Assembly (NCBI RefSeq): GCF_003315075.1
Contig: NZ_QNRJ01000005.1
Coordinates: 124,001 to 188,000, forward strand
Origin: Rossellomorea aquimaris
GTDB taxonomy: Bacteria; Bacillota; Bacilli; Bacillales; Bacillaceae_B
DNA: 64,000 bases
Reading direction: 5' to 3'
Position 1 is the stretch's first letter; each line of letters starts with the position of its first letter. The notes beneath the pieces were generated by a model. It was given only the letters and a program-made list of their open reading frames with translations. It was not told the DNA's origin and ran no database searches. Positions 53,681 through 62,142 of this stretch are shown piece by piece. A program made the translations under genes and the position numbers.

Positions 53681-53938
53681 ATGGGTATTATTTTGTATTT
53701 AATCGTAGGTGGGATCATCGGTTGGTTAGCTGGTCTTATATTAGGTAAAAACGTTCCTGGTGGAATCATCGGAAACATCATAGCAGGTATCATCGGTGCA
53801 TGGATCGGCGGAGAACTTCTAGGAAGCTTCGGGCCATCACTTGCAGGAATCGCTATCATTCCAGCCTTACTCGGAGCTATCATCTTTGTATTCCTGTTAA
53901 GCTTACTGTTAAGAGGAATGAGAAAGACTACTCATTAA
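53681..53938 (+). CDS. GlsB/YeaQ/YmgE family stress membrane protein
   Basis: 85 aa with three Gly-rich helices: GGIIGWLAGLILGK, GGIIGNIIAGIIGAWIGGEL and LAGIAIIPALLGAIIFVF. These are classic PF04226 features; members are stress-induced in many bacteria, function unclear. The start is ATG 53681 after GGAGG; an ATG at 53666 is part of the ribosome binding site. A sigma-B-like promoter lies upstream. Confidence 0.87.
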   Translation: MGIILYLIVGGIIGWLAGLILGKNVPGGIIGNIIAGIIGAWIGGELLGSFGPSLAGIAIIPALLGAIIFVFLLSLLLRGMRKTTH

Positions 53939-53947
53939 TAACACTGA

Positions 53948-53972
53948 AACCCCTGGATTCCAGGGGTTTTTT
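53948..53972 (+). terminator. Terminator
   Basis: AACCCCTGG / CCAGGGGTTTTTT stem-loop. Confidence 0.85.
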
Positions 53973-54023
53973 ATTTGTTTGCCCTGAAAAATATAAAAAA
54001 AACAGCCAATGGTGGCTGCCCTC

Positions 54024-54128
54024 TTAATACGTCATAGATTTCTTATGTCTTCTTTTATTCCGATATTTCTTATAAAACGGGTAAATAATAGGTCCCCATT
54101 TGATCAGTCTTCCAATTAAACGTTTCAT
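54024..54128 (-). CDS. Small basic peptide
   Basis: 34 aa, MKRLIGRLIKWGPIIYPF then a Lys/Arg-rich tail, preceded by a perfect AAAGGAGGT ribosome binding site 8 bases before ATG. One amphipathic or short membrane helix is likely. Unrecognised; short basic proteins of this type are widespread in Bacillus and usually lack names. Confidence 0.6.
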   Translation of the reverse strand: MKRLIGRLIKWGPIIYPFYKKYRNKRRHKKSMTY

Positions 54129-54223
54129 GCAGGTAACCTCCTTTGTATAGTAATCTATACCCGAATATGCAGAAAGAAAACATATGCTAGAATATAGTCA
54201 AGACGAATGACGAGGTGTTTTAC

Positions 54224-55381
54224 ATGCATATAACAGAAGAATTAGCTTATCCAATCATCTCAAAATTAAAAACCATCGTTAGTACTAATATTAATATCAT
54301 GAACGAATCTGGTGTCATTGTTGCCAGCACTGATTCTTCACGTATGAATCAAGTTCATGAAGGAGCAATGTATGTTCTCAAACAAAAAAGACCCTTAATC
54401 ATTTCTGAGCACGATCTTGAAAAGTATCATGGTTCGAAAGAAGGCATCAACCTCCCTATTGAGTTCCTGGGAGAAATGATCGGCGTCGTTGGGGTTACAG
54501 GTTCTCCACATGAATTAGATCAGTTTGTGAAAATCGTGAAAATCACCGTTGAAGTCATGCTTCAACAGGTTCATTTCCACAATCAATTGCAGCATCAAAA
54601 AACATTGATGGATAATTGGTTATTAGATTTGGTACATCCTCATTATTTTGATGAAAGAAAAAATGAAGCATTTGCTCATCACTACTTACACCTTGAAACG
54701 AGCCAAAACGTTCAAATTTTGTTGGTTCAGTTTAACGACTTATTCACTCACACTACAACCAACCTTCCTTTACCAGTAGTCAAAGAAGAGCTATTAAGGA
54801 GAATGAAGCTTCAATTGCCAAAGGTGCACTTTCAATCCTTCATTACCGACTCCCACTGCGTCATAGGAATCCCTTCAAGTATTTGCCCCACTGAGGAAGA
54901 AGCGATTATTCTGGCAAAGCGTTTGCAACACCATTTACAGGAAAAGTATGTCAGTGTGAAAACGGCTGTCGGCAATGCTTATTCTGGAGTAAGCGGATAC
55001 AGAAAATCTTATATGGAAGCACACAACTCCCTGGAATTACAGGAAACCTTCCCGCAGTTCACCAACTATATCCATATACAGGACTGGGGGATCATGGATT
55101 TTATCAAGCAAATCCCCATTGAGATACGTAAGGAATTCATGAACCGTTATAATGACCGAATCCTTCAATTGAGCTCCACCTTGCGACACACGCTTCAACG
55201 ATTGTTCGATTGCCAATTAAACATGAAAGAAACGGCGAACTCATTACATATTCACCGAAACACCCTTCTGTACAGGCTTGAAAGTGTCGAGGAACTGACA
55301 GGTCTAAACCCACGGCAATTTGATCACGCCATATTACTTCGGTTTATCCTAATTATCCAGGAGATGAATAAAGAGTTGTAA
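54224..55381 (+). CDS. cdaR: CdaR-type sugar diacid regulator
   Basis: 385 aa. The N-terminal putative diacid recognition domain (about 1-135) begins MHITEELAYPIISKL. The C-terminal PucR-type helix-turn-helix MKETANSLHIHRNTLLYRLE lies at about 335-355. Known CdaR activates glycerate/glucarate genes, which fits the downstream glycerate kinase and GntP permease. ATG 54224 is 7 bases after GAGGTG; an in-frame GTG at 54215 is inside the ribosome binding site. A terminator lies between it and glxK. Confidence 0.9.
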   Translation: MHITEELAYPIISKLKTIVSTNINIMNESGVIVASTDSSRMNQVHEGAMYVLKQKRPLIISEHDLEKYHGSKEGINLPIEFLGEMIGVVGVTGSPHELDQFVKIVKITVEVMLQQVHFHNQLQHQKTLMDNWLLDLVHPHYFDERKNEAFAHHYLHLETSQNVQILLVQFNDLFTHTTTNLPLPVVKEELLRRMKLQLPKVHFQSFITDSHCVIGIPSSICPTEEEAIILAKRLQHHLQEKYVSVKTAVGNAYSGVSGYRKSYMEAHNSLELQETFPQFTNYIHIQDWGIMDFIKQIPIEIRKEFMNRYNDRILQLSSTLRHTLQRLFDCQLNMKETANSLHIHRNTLLYRLESVEELTGLNPRQFDHAILLRFILIIQEMNKEL

Positions 55382-55386
55382 AATAT

Positions 55387-55412
55387 GATTGTGCATATGC
55401 ACAATCTTTTTT
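55387..55412 (+). terminator. Terminator of cdaR
   Basis: GATTGTGCATATGCACAATC palindrome followed by TTTTTT. Confidence 0.75.
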
Positions 55413-55446
55413 CATTTTATGAAGAATTGTTTAGATGAATCCACAT

Positions 55447-55460
55447 TGTAACCGCTTACT
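55447..55460 (+). promoter_or_regulatory. cre site upstream of glycerate kinase
   Basis: TGTAACCGCTTACT matches the cre consensus at 13 of 14 positions, 53 bp before the glxK start, suggesting CcpA repression of the glycerate genes. Confidence 0.65.
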
Positions 55461-55512
55461 TAAATTGGTTAAATGAAAGAATAGATTATATTTTCTGAAA
55501 AAAGGAGCCGCT

Positions 55513-56649
55513 ATGAATATTCTTATTGCACCCGATTCATTTAAAGGCAGTTTAAGCTCACTCGAGGTAGGAACCATTATGGAAAAAGCCTTTCTTGATG
55601 AATCTTTAAGCTTTAAAACGAACGTCATCCCCATGGCCGATGGTGGCGAAGGGACTCTCGAGACCCTGCTCTACGCCACTGAAGGGATGAAAGTCCATAC
55701 AACAGCCACTGGGCCTTTAGGAAAAAAAATCTCTACTGAATATGGTGTCTTAGGTGATAAGAAAACAGCAGTCATTGAAATAGCTTCCATCGCCGGTTTA
55801 CCTATGGTGCCTATTGAAAAACGCAATCCGTATCATACCACTTCCTTTGGCATTGGTGAAGTCATCCTATCAGCCATAGAGGACGGGTTTCGAAGCTTCA
55901 TCATAGCACTGGGAGGCAGCTCGACGAATGATGGCGGGTTCGGGATGCTTCAAGCACTGGGCGTTACTTTTCATAATGAAGAGGGTGACTCCGTCAGGCC
56001 ATTTGGAAAGGATCTCGGTTCCATTGTCAAGATGGACTGGAGTACGCTTCATCCCCTTGTAGATGAATGTACTTTTCACATTGCTTCGGACGTCGAAAAT
56101 CCTTTATGCGGAGAAACAGGGGCCTCTTCTGTATTTGGTCCGCAAAAAGGAGCCACTAAAGATCAGGTGAATGAGCTTGATCAACAACTACTTCACTACA
56201 GTCAGTTGTTTAAAAGAGAGAAAGGAATCGATTTTCAAAATACAAACGGGGCCGGTGCTGCCGGAGGACTTGGCTTTGCCTTCCTCCATTTAAAAGGAAA
56301 AATCGAATCCGGAGCCAAGCTAGTGGCTGAAGCGTCCAACCTTTCAACTGCCATTCTGAAGGCTGATTGGATTCTTACCGGTGAAGGACAGAGTGATTAT
56401 CAAACACTGTTTGGTAAACTCCCTTCCTATATTGCATCCATTGCAAAACAGCATCAAACCCCAGTATCCCTTATCGCAGGGAGCTTAGGAGAAGGGTATC
56501 AAACTTTATACGAAGACTTTACCAGCTGTCATTCCATTGCCATCGGTCCAATGGCTCTGCAAGAGAGCTTCAGCCGGGCTGAAGAATTGCTTTACCATGA
56601 AACAAGGAACATCGCACGAATTTTACACCGTACAAAGGGAGAAAGATAA
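55513..56649 (+). CDS. glxK: Glycerate kinase (GarK/GlxK family)
   Basis: 378-aa kinase phosphorylating D-glycerate to 2-phosphoglycerate. IAPDSFKGSLSSLEVG at the start, PMADGGEGTLE, ALGGSSTNDGGFGMLQALG and ILTGEGQSDYQTLFGKLP near the end are diagnostic. The permease gene starts 13 bp after the stop, so the two form an operon. AAAGGAG ribosome binding site. Confidence 0.93.
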   Translation: MNILIAPDSFKGSLSSLEVGTIMEKAFLDESLSFKTNVIPMADGGEGTLETLLYATEGMKVHTTATGPLGKKISTEYGVLGDKKTAVIEIASIAGLPMVPIEKRNPYHTTSFGIGEVILSAIEDGFRSFIIALGGSSTNDGGFGMLQALGVTFHNEEGDSVRPFGKDLGSIVKMDWSTLHPLVDECTFHIASDVENPLCGETGASSVFGPQKGATKDQVNELDQQLLHYSQLFKREKGIDFQNTNGAGAAGGLGFAFLHLKGKIESGAKLVAEASNLSTAILKADWILTGEGQSDYQTLFGKLPSYIASIAKQHQTPVSLIAGSLGEGYQTLYEDFTSCHSIAIGPMALQESFSRAEELLYHETRNIARILHRTKGER

Positions 56650-56662
56650 AGGGGGAAATCTC

Positions 56663-58018
56663 ATGTCAGCAATTTGGTTATTTACGGTCATTGTATTAGG
56701 GGTAGGATTTATCATTTTCACAACGGCAAAATTGAAGCTTCAGCCTTTTCTATCATTATTATTTGCCGCGTTCTTGGTTGGTATATTTGCAGGCTTACCA
56801 CTGAATACAGTTGTAGAAGCGGTCAACGGTGGATTCGGAGGGTTAATGGGGTATATTGGTATCGTGATTGTCGCAGGTACCATTATCGGGACGATCTTAG
56901 AAAAATCAGGTGCAGCTCTTAGGATGGCAGAAGTGGTTCTGCGTTTAGTGGGAGAAAAGAGACCTCAACTGGCTATGTCCCTTATCGGTGCCATCGTGAG
57001 TATCCCTGTCTTCTGCGACTCCGGATATGTCATTCTTTCCAGCTTAAAAAAAGCTTTGGCAAAGCGGGCGAAAGTAGCCCTGGCGTCCATGTCTGTTGCG
57101 CTGGCCACAGGTCTATATGCCACTCATACACTGGTGCCCCCCACTCCAGGTCCCATCGCCGCAGCTGGAAACATCGGTGCCAGTGACTACTTAGGAACCA
57201 TCATTTTAATAGGGATGATTGTAGCCATCCCTACAATTCTAGCAGGGTATCTGTGGGCTATTAAAGTTGCAAGTAAAATTGAAATCGAGGGGGAAGAAGA
57301 ATTGGATTTGGACTATGATGAGATTGTCAAATCCTTTGGGGAACTTCCTTCAACGTTCAAATCCTTTGCTCCGATTGTACTTCCCATCCTATTGATTGGT
57401 GCAGGTTCAGTCGTCAGCTTCTTTCAGTGGAAAGGCGGAGCAGCGGATGTTCTCTTATTCATCGGTTCACCCGTTGTCGCCTTACTGATTGGTGTCCTGG
57501 CTGCGTTTGCACTTCTGCCCAAATGGGATGAAGAAACCCTTAATGGTTGGGTTACCCAGGGTATGAAAGATGCCACTAATATTCTATTAATCACAGGTGC
57601 AGGAGGAGCTTTCGGTTCCGTTATCAAGGCAACCCCCGTTGCAGAATTGATTCAAGGAATTGCCGATGGCGGATTACTTTCCGGTGCACTCATCCTGCTC
57701 ATTCCATTTGTTGTTGCAGCATTATTAAAATCGGCTCAGGGATCATCTACCGCTGCTCTTGTCATCACTTCCTCCCTGATTGCTCCACTGCTGCCACAAC
57801 TGGGGATTGATGGAGCCGTGCCTCTTGCTTTAGTGGTCATGGCCATTGGTGCAGGAGCTATGACGGTCAGTCATGTCAATGACAGCTATTTCTGGGTCGT
57901 GACCCAATTCAGCGGGATGAAAGTCACAGATGCTTACAAAGCTCAAACCGCCGCCACGCTGGTTCAAGGTTTAACGGCTCTGGTATTCACTTTACTATTA
58001 TGGATTATACTTGTTTAA
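56663..58018 (+). CDS. GntP family permease (probable glycerate/gluconate)
   Basis: 451-aa proton symporter with 12-14 helices. Family marks include FCDSGYVILSSLKKALAKR, ATHTLVPPTPGPIAAAGNI and HVNDSYFWVVTQFSGM. Co-operonic with glycerate kinase, so glycerate is the likely substrate (inference). ATG 56663 follows GGGGG; an in-frame reading from 56537 would lie inside glxK. Confidence 0.9.
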   Translation: MSAIWLFTVIVLGVGFIIFTTAKLKLQPFLSLLFAAFLVGIFAGLPLNTVVEAVNGGFGGLMGYIGIVIVAGTIIGTILEKSGAALRMAEVVLRLVGEKRPQLAMSLIGAIVSIPVFCDSGYVILSSLKKALAKRAKVALASMSVALATGLYATHTLVPPTPGPIAAAGNIGASDYLGTIILIGMIVAIPTILAGYLWAIKVASKIEIEGEEELDLDYDEIVKSFGELPSTFKSFAPIVLPILLIGAGSVVSFFQWKGGAADVLLFIGSPVVALLIGVLAAFALLPKWDEETLNGWVTQGMKDATNILLITGAGGAFGSVIKATPVAELIQGIADGGLLSGALILLIPFVVAALLKSAQGSSTAALVITSSLIAPLLPQLGIDGAVPLALVVMAIGAGAMTVSHVNDSYFWVVTQFSGMKVTDAYKAQTAATLVQGLTALVFTLLLWIILV

Positions 58019-58030
58019 CAATAGAGAAGA

Positions 58031-58061
58031 GGGTGTCCCACATATTGGGGCATCCTTTTTT
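58031..58061 (+). terminator. Terminator of the glycerate operon
   Basis: GGGTGTCCC / GGGGCATCC stem with a 7-base loop and six T. Confidence 0.8.
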
Positions 58062-58134
58062 AATATGGTTCGATTCCTTCCCGAGAGGTAAATATTAGCA
58101 TTAACATCTTGTAATCAAGAATCCACATTACCTT

Positions 58135-58777
58135 TACATAGGGTCTCCCCGTAATCTTGGTAATCCGGATGATCCAGCTTCCTTCACTCCCGGCCGGGCA
58201 AAAGAAACCGGGATGTGGAATCCGGATCCAAAAAAGAGATGGTTATATTTGCAGAAAGCCATTAAAGAAGTCAATTTAAAGAATCCGGATTTCGTGGTCG
58301 TGACAGGAGATTTAATGTTCGGTCAACTGAATCCACTCGAATCATATCGATGATGTCACAAAGAAAGATGGCATCTTATATGCAACCACGACGGCCATTG
58401 AGTTATCCGGTAAGCCTTGGGTAGGATTCAGGAACTTCTCCGTTCAAAATGGGCAGATCTCATCCTACAATTACGAAGAACCCGTTCATTCCATCCCTGT
58501 TTACCAAAACGGAGATACGGAAGGAGGCACCATGTCCTTTGACGCTGCTTATCAGACAGCGAACGATGGAAGTGCCGCTTCTCAACGGGTAGATATAACC
58601 AATCGTTTAAACAAGCCTTTAAAGGTCACCATTCCCTTATATATGGCAGGGGGAAATTATACTGTATCTAAAGGAAGCATCACACAAAACTACGCTTCAG
58701 ATGGCAAGCAATATTTAGAAGTACAAATCACCATTCCGGCGAACAGTACTGAGATCATGAATGTTGAAAAGAAATAG
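58135..58777 (+). pseudogene. Decayed secreted metallophosphoesterase
   Basis: Frame 1 (58141-58356) reads ETGMWNPDPKKRWLYLQKAI and NPDFVVVTGDLMFGQLNP, the GD-containing N-terminal part of a calcineurin-like phosphoesterase. It then shifts near 58335-58345 into another frame that reads through an IELSGKPWVGFRNFSVQNG stretch to a C-terminal beta domain ending at TAG 58777. The signal peptide, first metal motif, and the middle of the catalytic domain are missing. Remains of a larger gene after an internal deletion. This explains most of the 58062-58918 stretch. Confidence 0.75.
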
Positions 58778-58785
58778 TAAAATAA

Positions 58786-58824
58786 AGATCCCTTTTCCAT
58801 CTATTATTGGAAAAGGGATCTTTT
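58786..58824 (+). terminator. Terminator of the decayed gene
   Basis: GATCCCTTTTCCA / TGGAAAAGGGATCTTTT stem-loop. Confidence 0.8.
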
Positions 58825-58883
58825 CACCATGAAGCTGATTCCTGCCCGGGAAATAATACTTCCTCTATTCTCCTTTAACACCT

Positions 58884-58916
58884 AAAAGCGACTGAACAAA
58901 GAATTCAGTCGCTTTT
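58884..58916 (-). terminator. Terminator of the gas vesicle operon
   Basis: AAAAGCGACTGAA / TTCAGTCGCTTTT 13-bp stem, directly past the gvpU stop on the minus strand. Confidence 0.85.
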
Positions 58917-58918
58917 GC

Positions 58919-59320
58919 TTATTTACTACTCTTCGATTCTGCAATCTTTCCTAAGAAGAATCCGTCGACCTCACTTATTTTCCCACGCCACATAATTTTC
59001 CCTTTTGAAGGGGTAGGCTTGCTGTCGCCACAGTATACCTTTGTGTTCTTCAAATGAATAAAATGGGCTTCAGCGCTTTGGTTTTCATCAACGGACTCCC
59101 CGGCCTTTGCAAGCTCCTCACTCAGCTTCTGAGCCACCTCACTGCCATCCTCAAAGGTTTCACTTAATGAGTCGAAGTATTCCTTTGCGGAAACGAGTGT
59201 ACCTGTTATGACGGCTCCATTGACGTTTAACGTGATGTCTAATGAAAAGTCATGCTTGTTTGATGCTTGTACAAAAAATTCTAAGATGCTATCCTTCCCT
59301 GTACCTGATTCTAAACTCAT
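58919..59320 (-). CDS. gvpU: Gas vesicle protein GvpU
   Basis: 133 aa, last gene of the gas vesicle operon, as in B. megaterium. SILEFFVQASNKHDFSLDITLNVNGAVITGTL is the conserved N-terminal region. It acts late in vesicle formation or clustering in the literature on B. megaterium; the exact role is not certain. ATG 59320 is 8 bases after AAGGAG; a GTG at 59326 is too close. Confidence 0.85.
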   Translation of the reverse strand: MSLESGTGKDSILEFFVQASNKHDFSLDITLNVNGAVITGTLVSAKEYFDSLSETFEDGSEVAQKLSEELAKAGESVDENQSAEAHFIHLKNTKVYCGDSKPTPSKGKIMWRGKISEVDGFFLGKIAESKSSK

Positions 59321-59338
59321 TTTCACATCTCCTTTTTG

Positions 59339-60154
59339 TTAAGCTACTGTATCATCTTCGGTAGAGAGTGTTGTGTCTTCTTCTTGGTCTTCATCTTTAT
59401 CATCATCTTTTTTTGCAGCTTTTTTATTTTTAGCAGCAGATTTGCGGGTAGAACGCTTCTTACCTTTTGAACCTGACTTACCGTTTGATTTCTTCTTGCT
59501 TGAGGCTTCTTCCTCCTCATCGCTATCATCTTCGTCTTCTTCGTTTTCATCTTCATTCGTGTCTTCGTCTTCTTCTTCATCACTCTCTCCATCTGTCGCT
59601 TCTTCTTTAGACTTTTTAGAAGCTTTCTTTCTAGAAGAGGTTTCTTCTTCATCCTCGTCCTCGTCTTCATCACTTTCATCTTCACGAGTCGCGGCAATTT
59701 GATTCATTTTCTCTTCTAATTGCTGCAAACGGGTCTGAAGTTCTTCATTTTCCTGTTTAAGGGCATCATAGTCCTGGTTCGACTCTTCCTCCGAGCTGTT
59801 CGTTTCTGTTGAATTTACGGCCGTTTCCGTGTCTTCAGATGCTTCCTCATCTTTATCACGTTTAAACAGGTTGGCTGTTGATGATTTTAGTGACACAGCC
59901 GCTTTTCTGGATCTCTCTTTTGCCGCTTTCCCGAAGTCCAGGCTTTTACTTTTGATTTTCTCTTGATCAATACGATCTAACAGTTTCTTCCCATTCTCAG
60001 GTGTTGCCAGATATCCTACGGTTGCTCCCAAAAGACTTCCTGCTACGGTTCTTCTGATAGGGCCGCTTCTTCTTGCCTTGTTCTCATTCGTTGAATTCTT
60101 TTCCTGTCCTTGATTCTCAACTGTCGTGTTCTGCGTATTATTTTTTTCTGCCAT
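59339..60154 (-). CDS. gvpT: Gas vesicle protein GvpT with long mixed-charge tail
   Basis: 271 aa. A short YtxH-like segment (GSLLGATVGYLATPENGKKLL, about 38-58) marks GvpT. Residues about 105-165 contain a coiled coil (LKQENEELQTRLQQLEEKM). The last 110 residues alternate Asp/Glu runs with Lys/Ser/Arg runs and are surely disordered. The ATG at 60154 is preceded by GGAGG, which itself lies in an upstream in-frame ATG-GAG. Much of the tail is built from GAA/GAT/AAA codons, so overlapping frames look falsely open. Confidence 0.85.
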   Translation of the reverse strand: MAEKNNTQNTTVENQGQEKNSTNENKARRSGPIRRTVAGSLLGATVGYLATPENGKKLLDRIDQEKIKSKSLDFGKAAKERSRKAAVSLKSSTANLFKRDKDEEASEDTETAVNSTETNSSEEESNQDYDALKQENEELQTRLQQLEEKMNQIAATREDESDEDEDEDEEETSSRKKASKKSKEEATDGESDEEEDEDTNEDENEEDEDDSDEEEEASSKKKSNGKSGSKGKKRSTRKSAAKNKKAAKKDDDKDEDQEEDTTLSTEDDTVA

Positions 60155-60169
60155 TGGTAAAACCTCCAT

Positions 60170-60499
60170 TTAGTTTGTTTCCGCCGTATTAAGACGGTTC
60201 GTATCCAGTTTCTTTTCAAGTGATTCCAGTCGTTCCTGTAATTTCTTATTTTCCTCTTCAAGTGCTTTCGTGTTGTTATCTGCGGCTTTGGAACTTAAAT
60301 ATGGGTCATTTTCCCACCAGTCCATGCCTATTTCTTTTGCTTTATCTACGGAAGCAACGATTAAACGGATCTTAATCGTGAGCAGCTCGACATCGGCGAT
60401 TCCCACCGTAATATCCCCTGCTACGACAACTCCTTTATCTAAAATCTTTTCTAATACATCCACTATTGTGTTGGACTGTACCGGATGCTCCATTCCCAT
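60170..60499 (-). CDS. gvpJ: Gas vesicle protein GvpJ (GvpA family)
   Basis: 109 aa. The GvpA core is clear: STIVDVLEKILDKGVVVAGD-like start, ITVGIADVELLTIKIRLIVASVDKA. A charged coiled-coil extension follows after residue 70. Minor structural component thought to sit at vesicle tips or help nucleate assembly. ATG 60499 aligns with the B. megaterium start; ATG 60502 is also possible. Confidence 0.92.
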   Translation of the reverse strand: MGMEHPVQSNTIVDVLEKILDKGVVVAGDITVGIADVELLTIKIRLIVASVDKAKEIGMDWWENDPYLSSKAADNNTKALEEENKKLQERLESLEKKLDTNRLNTAETN

Positions 60500-60521
60500 C
60501 ATGTAACCTCCCTAATCGGCA

Positions 60522-60806
60522 TTACATTAAGCTCCCTAAAGGGCCAAGATCTATATTCAAGTCTTCTGCGTCAAGACCAAATACCTCTTTCAGTTCTTCC
60601 ATTTTTTCTTCTAAGTTCATTAGGGCAATGCCTAGATTCTCAACTTGTTCATCCGTTAACGTACCGCCTTCTACACGTCGCATTGCGTGTCTCTCGACGA
60701 TTTGCCTCAATAGTTCTACAACGGTCAATACAAGCTGTGCCAATCCTTGTTCTGCTTTTTCAGGGTCGAAATTAATTCGCCCATTTGTCCCGCTGGCCTG
60801 TTGCAT
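60522..60806 (-). CDS. gvpK: Gas vesicle protein GvpK
   Basis: 94-aa helical protein. LAQLVLTVVELLRQIVERHAMRRVEGGTL is the GvpK signature, and the end LNIDLGPLGSLM is typical. Needed for vesicle assembly in B. megaterium. It overlaps the end of gvpS by 35 bp, and an AAGGGAGG ribosome binding site lies inside gvpS. Confidence 0.93.
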   Translation of the reverse strand: MQQASGTNGRINFDPEKAEQGLAQLVLTVVELLRQIVERHAMRRVEGGTLTDEQVENLGIALMNLEEKMEELKEVFGLDAEDLNIDLGPLGSLM

Positions 60807-61047
60807 GAATCAATCCCTCCCTTTCTTGATCGAATTGATCGGATGTTACTGTTTTACGCGTTCCCTGCTTATGTTGAACCAATGTCTCTACTGATGAAAT
60901 CAGCACTCGCAAATCCAGATACACTAGATCGACACCTGCAATGGATATAATCAAATCTCCCTTTATCGCCACACCTTTGTCGAGAATGACATCTAAAATA
61001 TCTATAAGGGCTATGTCTTTGTTCTCAATCGATTCTCTGACTGTCAT
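60772..61047 (-). CDS. gvpS: Gas vesicle protein GvpS (GvpA family)
   Basis: 91 aa. GvpA-like core IALIDILDVILDKGVAIKGD and AGVDLVYLDLRVLISSVETL. Homologue of B. megaterium GvpS, a minor shell component or nucleator. ATG 61047 is 9 bases after AAGGA; an ATG at 61056 touches the ribosome binding site. Its 3' end overlaps gvpK by 35 bp, which suggests coupled translation. Confidence 0.9.
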   Translation of the reverse strand: MTVRESIENKDIALIDILDVILDKGVAIKGDLIISIAGVDLVYLDLRVLISSVETLVQHKQGTRKTVTSDQFDQEREGLIHATGQRDKWAN

Positions 61048-61070
61048 ATTTCTCATTCCTTATTTTGTGA

Positions 61071-61877
61071 TTAAGAAAAACTTGAAAAATGATAAGGTGG
61101 CCAAGGGCCGGATGCTTCAATTTTCCAACCAGCGTGCCCCAGTTCTTCTTCGTATTGCTTAATTTCCTCTACAAATTCATCAACATTGGAGACGGGTAGG
61201 AGGAATACACTATTCCAAGCCATATGTTCTTGTCGGCCTGTGACATCCTTACTCCAATTTTTTTTGATATTTCCTTGAAGGGCATGTTCTTTCAGCTTTT
61301 CATGAACTTCCTCACACAGTCTGTTCTTTTCGTTTTCAAGTTCCCGATCAATCAGCTGATCGATTTTTTTCTTTTCAAAAAACTGCCTGCCCTTTGGTAA
61401 TTCGCTGATTTCTTTCCTTTTGGATTCGATGGATGGGTTGCTTTCACTTACTTGCTCCTTCAGCAGCTTATCGTCACAGTAGATCTTGACGTTCCACTCT
61501 TCGTTGCCATTCAGCTGTTCAAATGTCGATTCCAGTTTATTCCGATTGCCTTCAATCGTGGACCTGAGGCTATCCTCGTTCTTGTACAATGTACAGAACT
61601 TCAGGGGGATAATGGTATACAACTTTGAAACCATCAATACCGTTTCGTGATGATGGAACGCTTTTTCCTGAAGCCAGTCCATGTCGTTATCGACTTTTTC
61701 CTTAATGGTCTCTTCTGAGTATTCATCAGTTGGCAAATCACAAACAATTGCGGTCACGTCACCGATTTCAACCGTATACAGTTCTCCTTCTCCATCAAAC
61801 CCTTTCATGGAAGGAAGGGATTCTTTATTTGCTTCCTTTGTTGGGATTAAGCCGTATAAATAAATTAAATCGCTCAT
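61071..61877 (-). CDS. gvpL: Gas vesicle protein GvpL (GvpL/GvpF family)
   Basis: 268 aa. YLYGLIPT near the start, EKAFHHHETVLMVS, a TIIPLKFCTLYKNEDSLRS block and the closing GPWPPYHFSSF match the GvpL/F fold, which has two ferredoxin-like domains. In other systems it binds GvpA monomers and helps nucleate vesicles. Lies 4 bp after gvpG. Confidence 0.92.
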   Translation of the reverse strand: MSDLIYLYGLIPTKEANKESLPSMKGFDGEGELYTVEIGDVTAIVCDLPTDEYSEETIKEKVDNDMDWLQEKAFHHHETVLMVSKLYTIIPLKFCTLYKNEDSLRSTIEGNRNKLESTFEQLNGNEEWNVKIYCDDKLLKEQVSESNPSIESKRKEISELPKGRQFFEKKKIDQLIDRELENEKNRLCEEVHEKLKEHALQGNIKKNWSKDVTGRQEHMAWNSVFLLPVSNVDEFVEEIKQYEEELGHAGWKIEASGPWPPYHFSSFS

Positions 61878-61881
61878 CTGA

Positions 61882-62142
61882 TCACCCTTGTTTCTTTTTC
61901 GTTAATTCTTCCCATTGCTCCATTTCCATCTGTTTCGCAATTTCATACCTTGTTAAGAGCTCATCTTCTTTTTCCTGGAATGCTTCCTCAGGAATTTCAC
62001 CTAATTCATACATCATTTGAAGCTGAATCAATTTTTGTTGAATGGTAGGAAGGTCGTATAATTCTTTATCTGCTTCTTCTTTGATCTTTTCGCCGACTTT
62101 AATGACTAAATTAATTGGTGCGCTCACCAATTTATGAATCAT
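61882..62142 (-). CDS. gvpG: Gas vesicle protein GvpG
   Basis: 86 aa, small helical: HKLVSAPINLVIKVGEKIKEEADKE, then a coiled-coil region LQMMYELGEIPEEAFQEKEDELLTRYE. A classic GvpG sequence. Its ATG overlaps the gvpF stop in TGATG, so translation is coupled. Confidence 0.93.
   Translation of the reverse strand: MIHKLVSAPINLVIKVGEKIKEEADKELYDLPTIQQKLIQLQMMYELGEIPEEAFQEKEDELLTRYEIAKQMEMEQWEELTKKKQG

Noticed and set aside
59344..59702. Long open frames on both strands over the gvpT tail (Met/Lys-rich and Ser-rich)
   Set aside because: They are by-products of the low-complexity GAA/GAT/AAA codon runs in gvpT, with no start signals.
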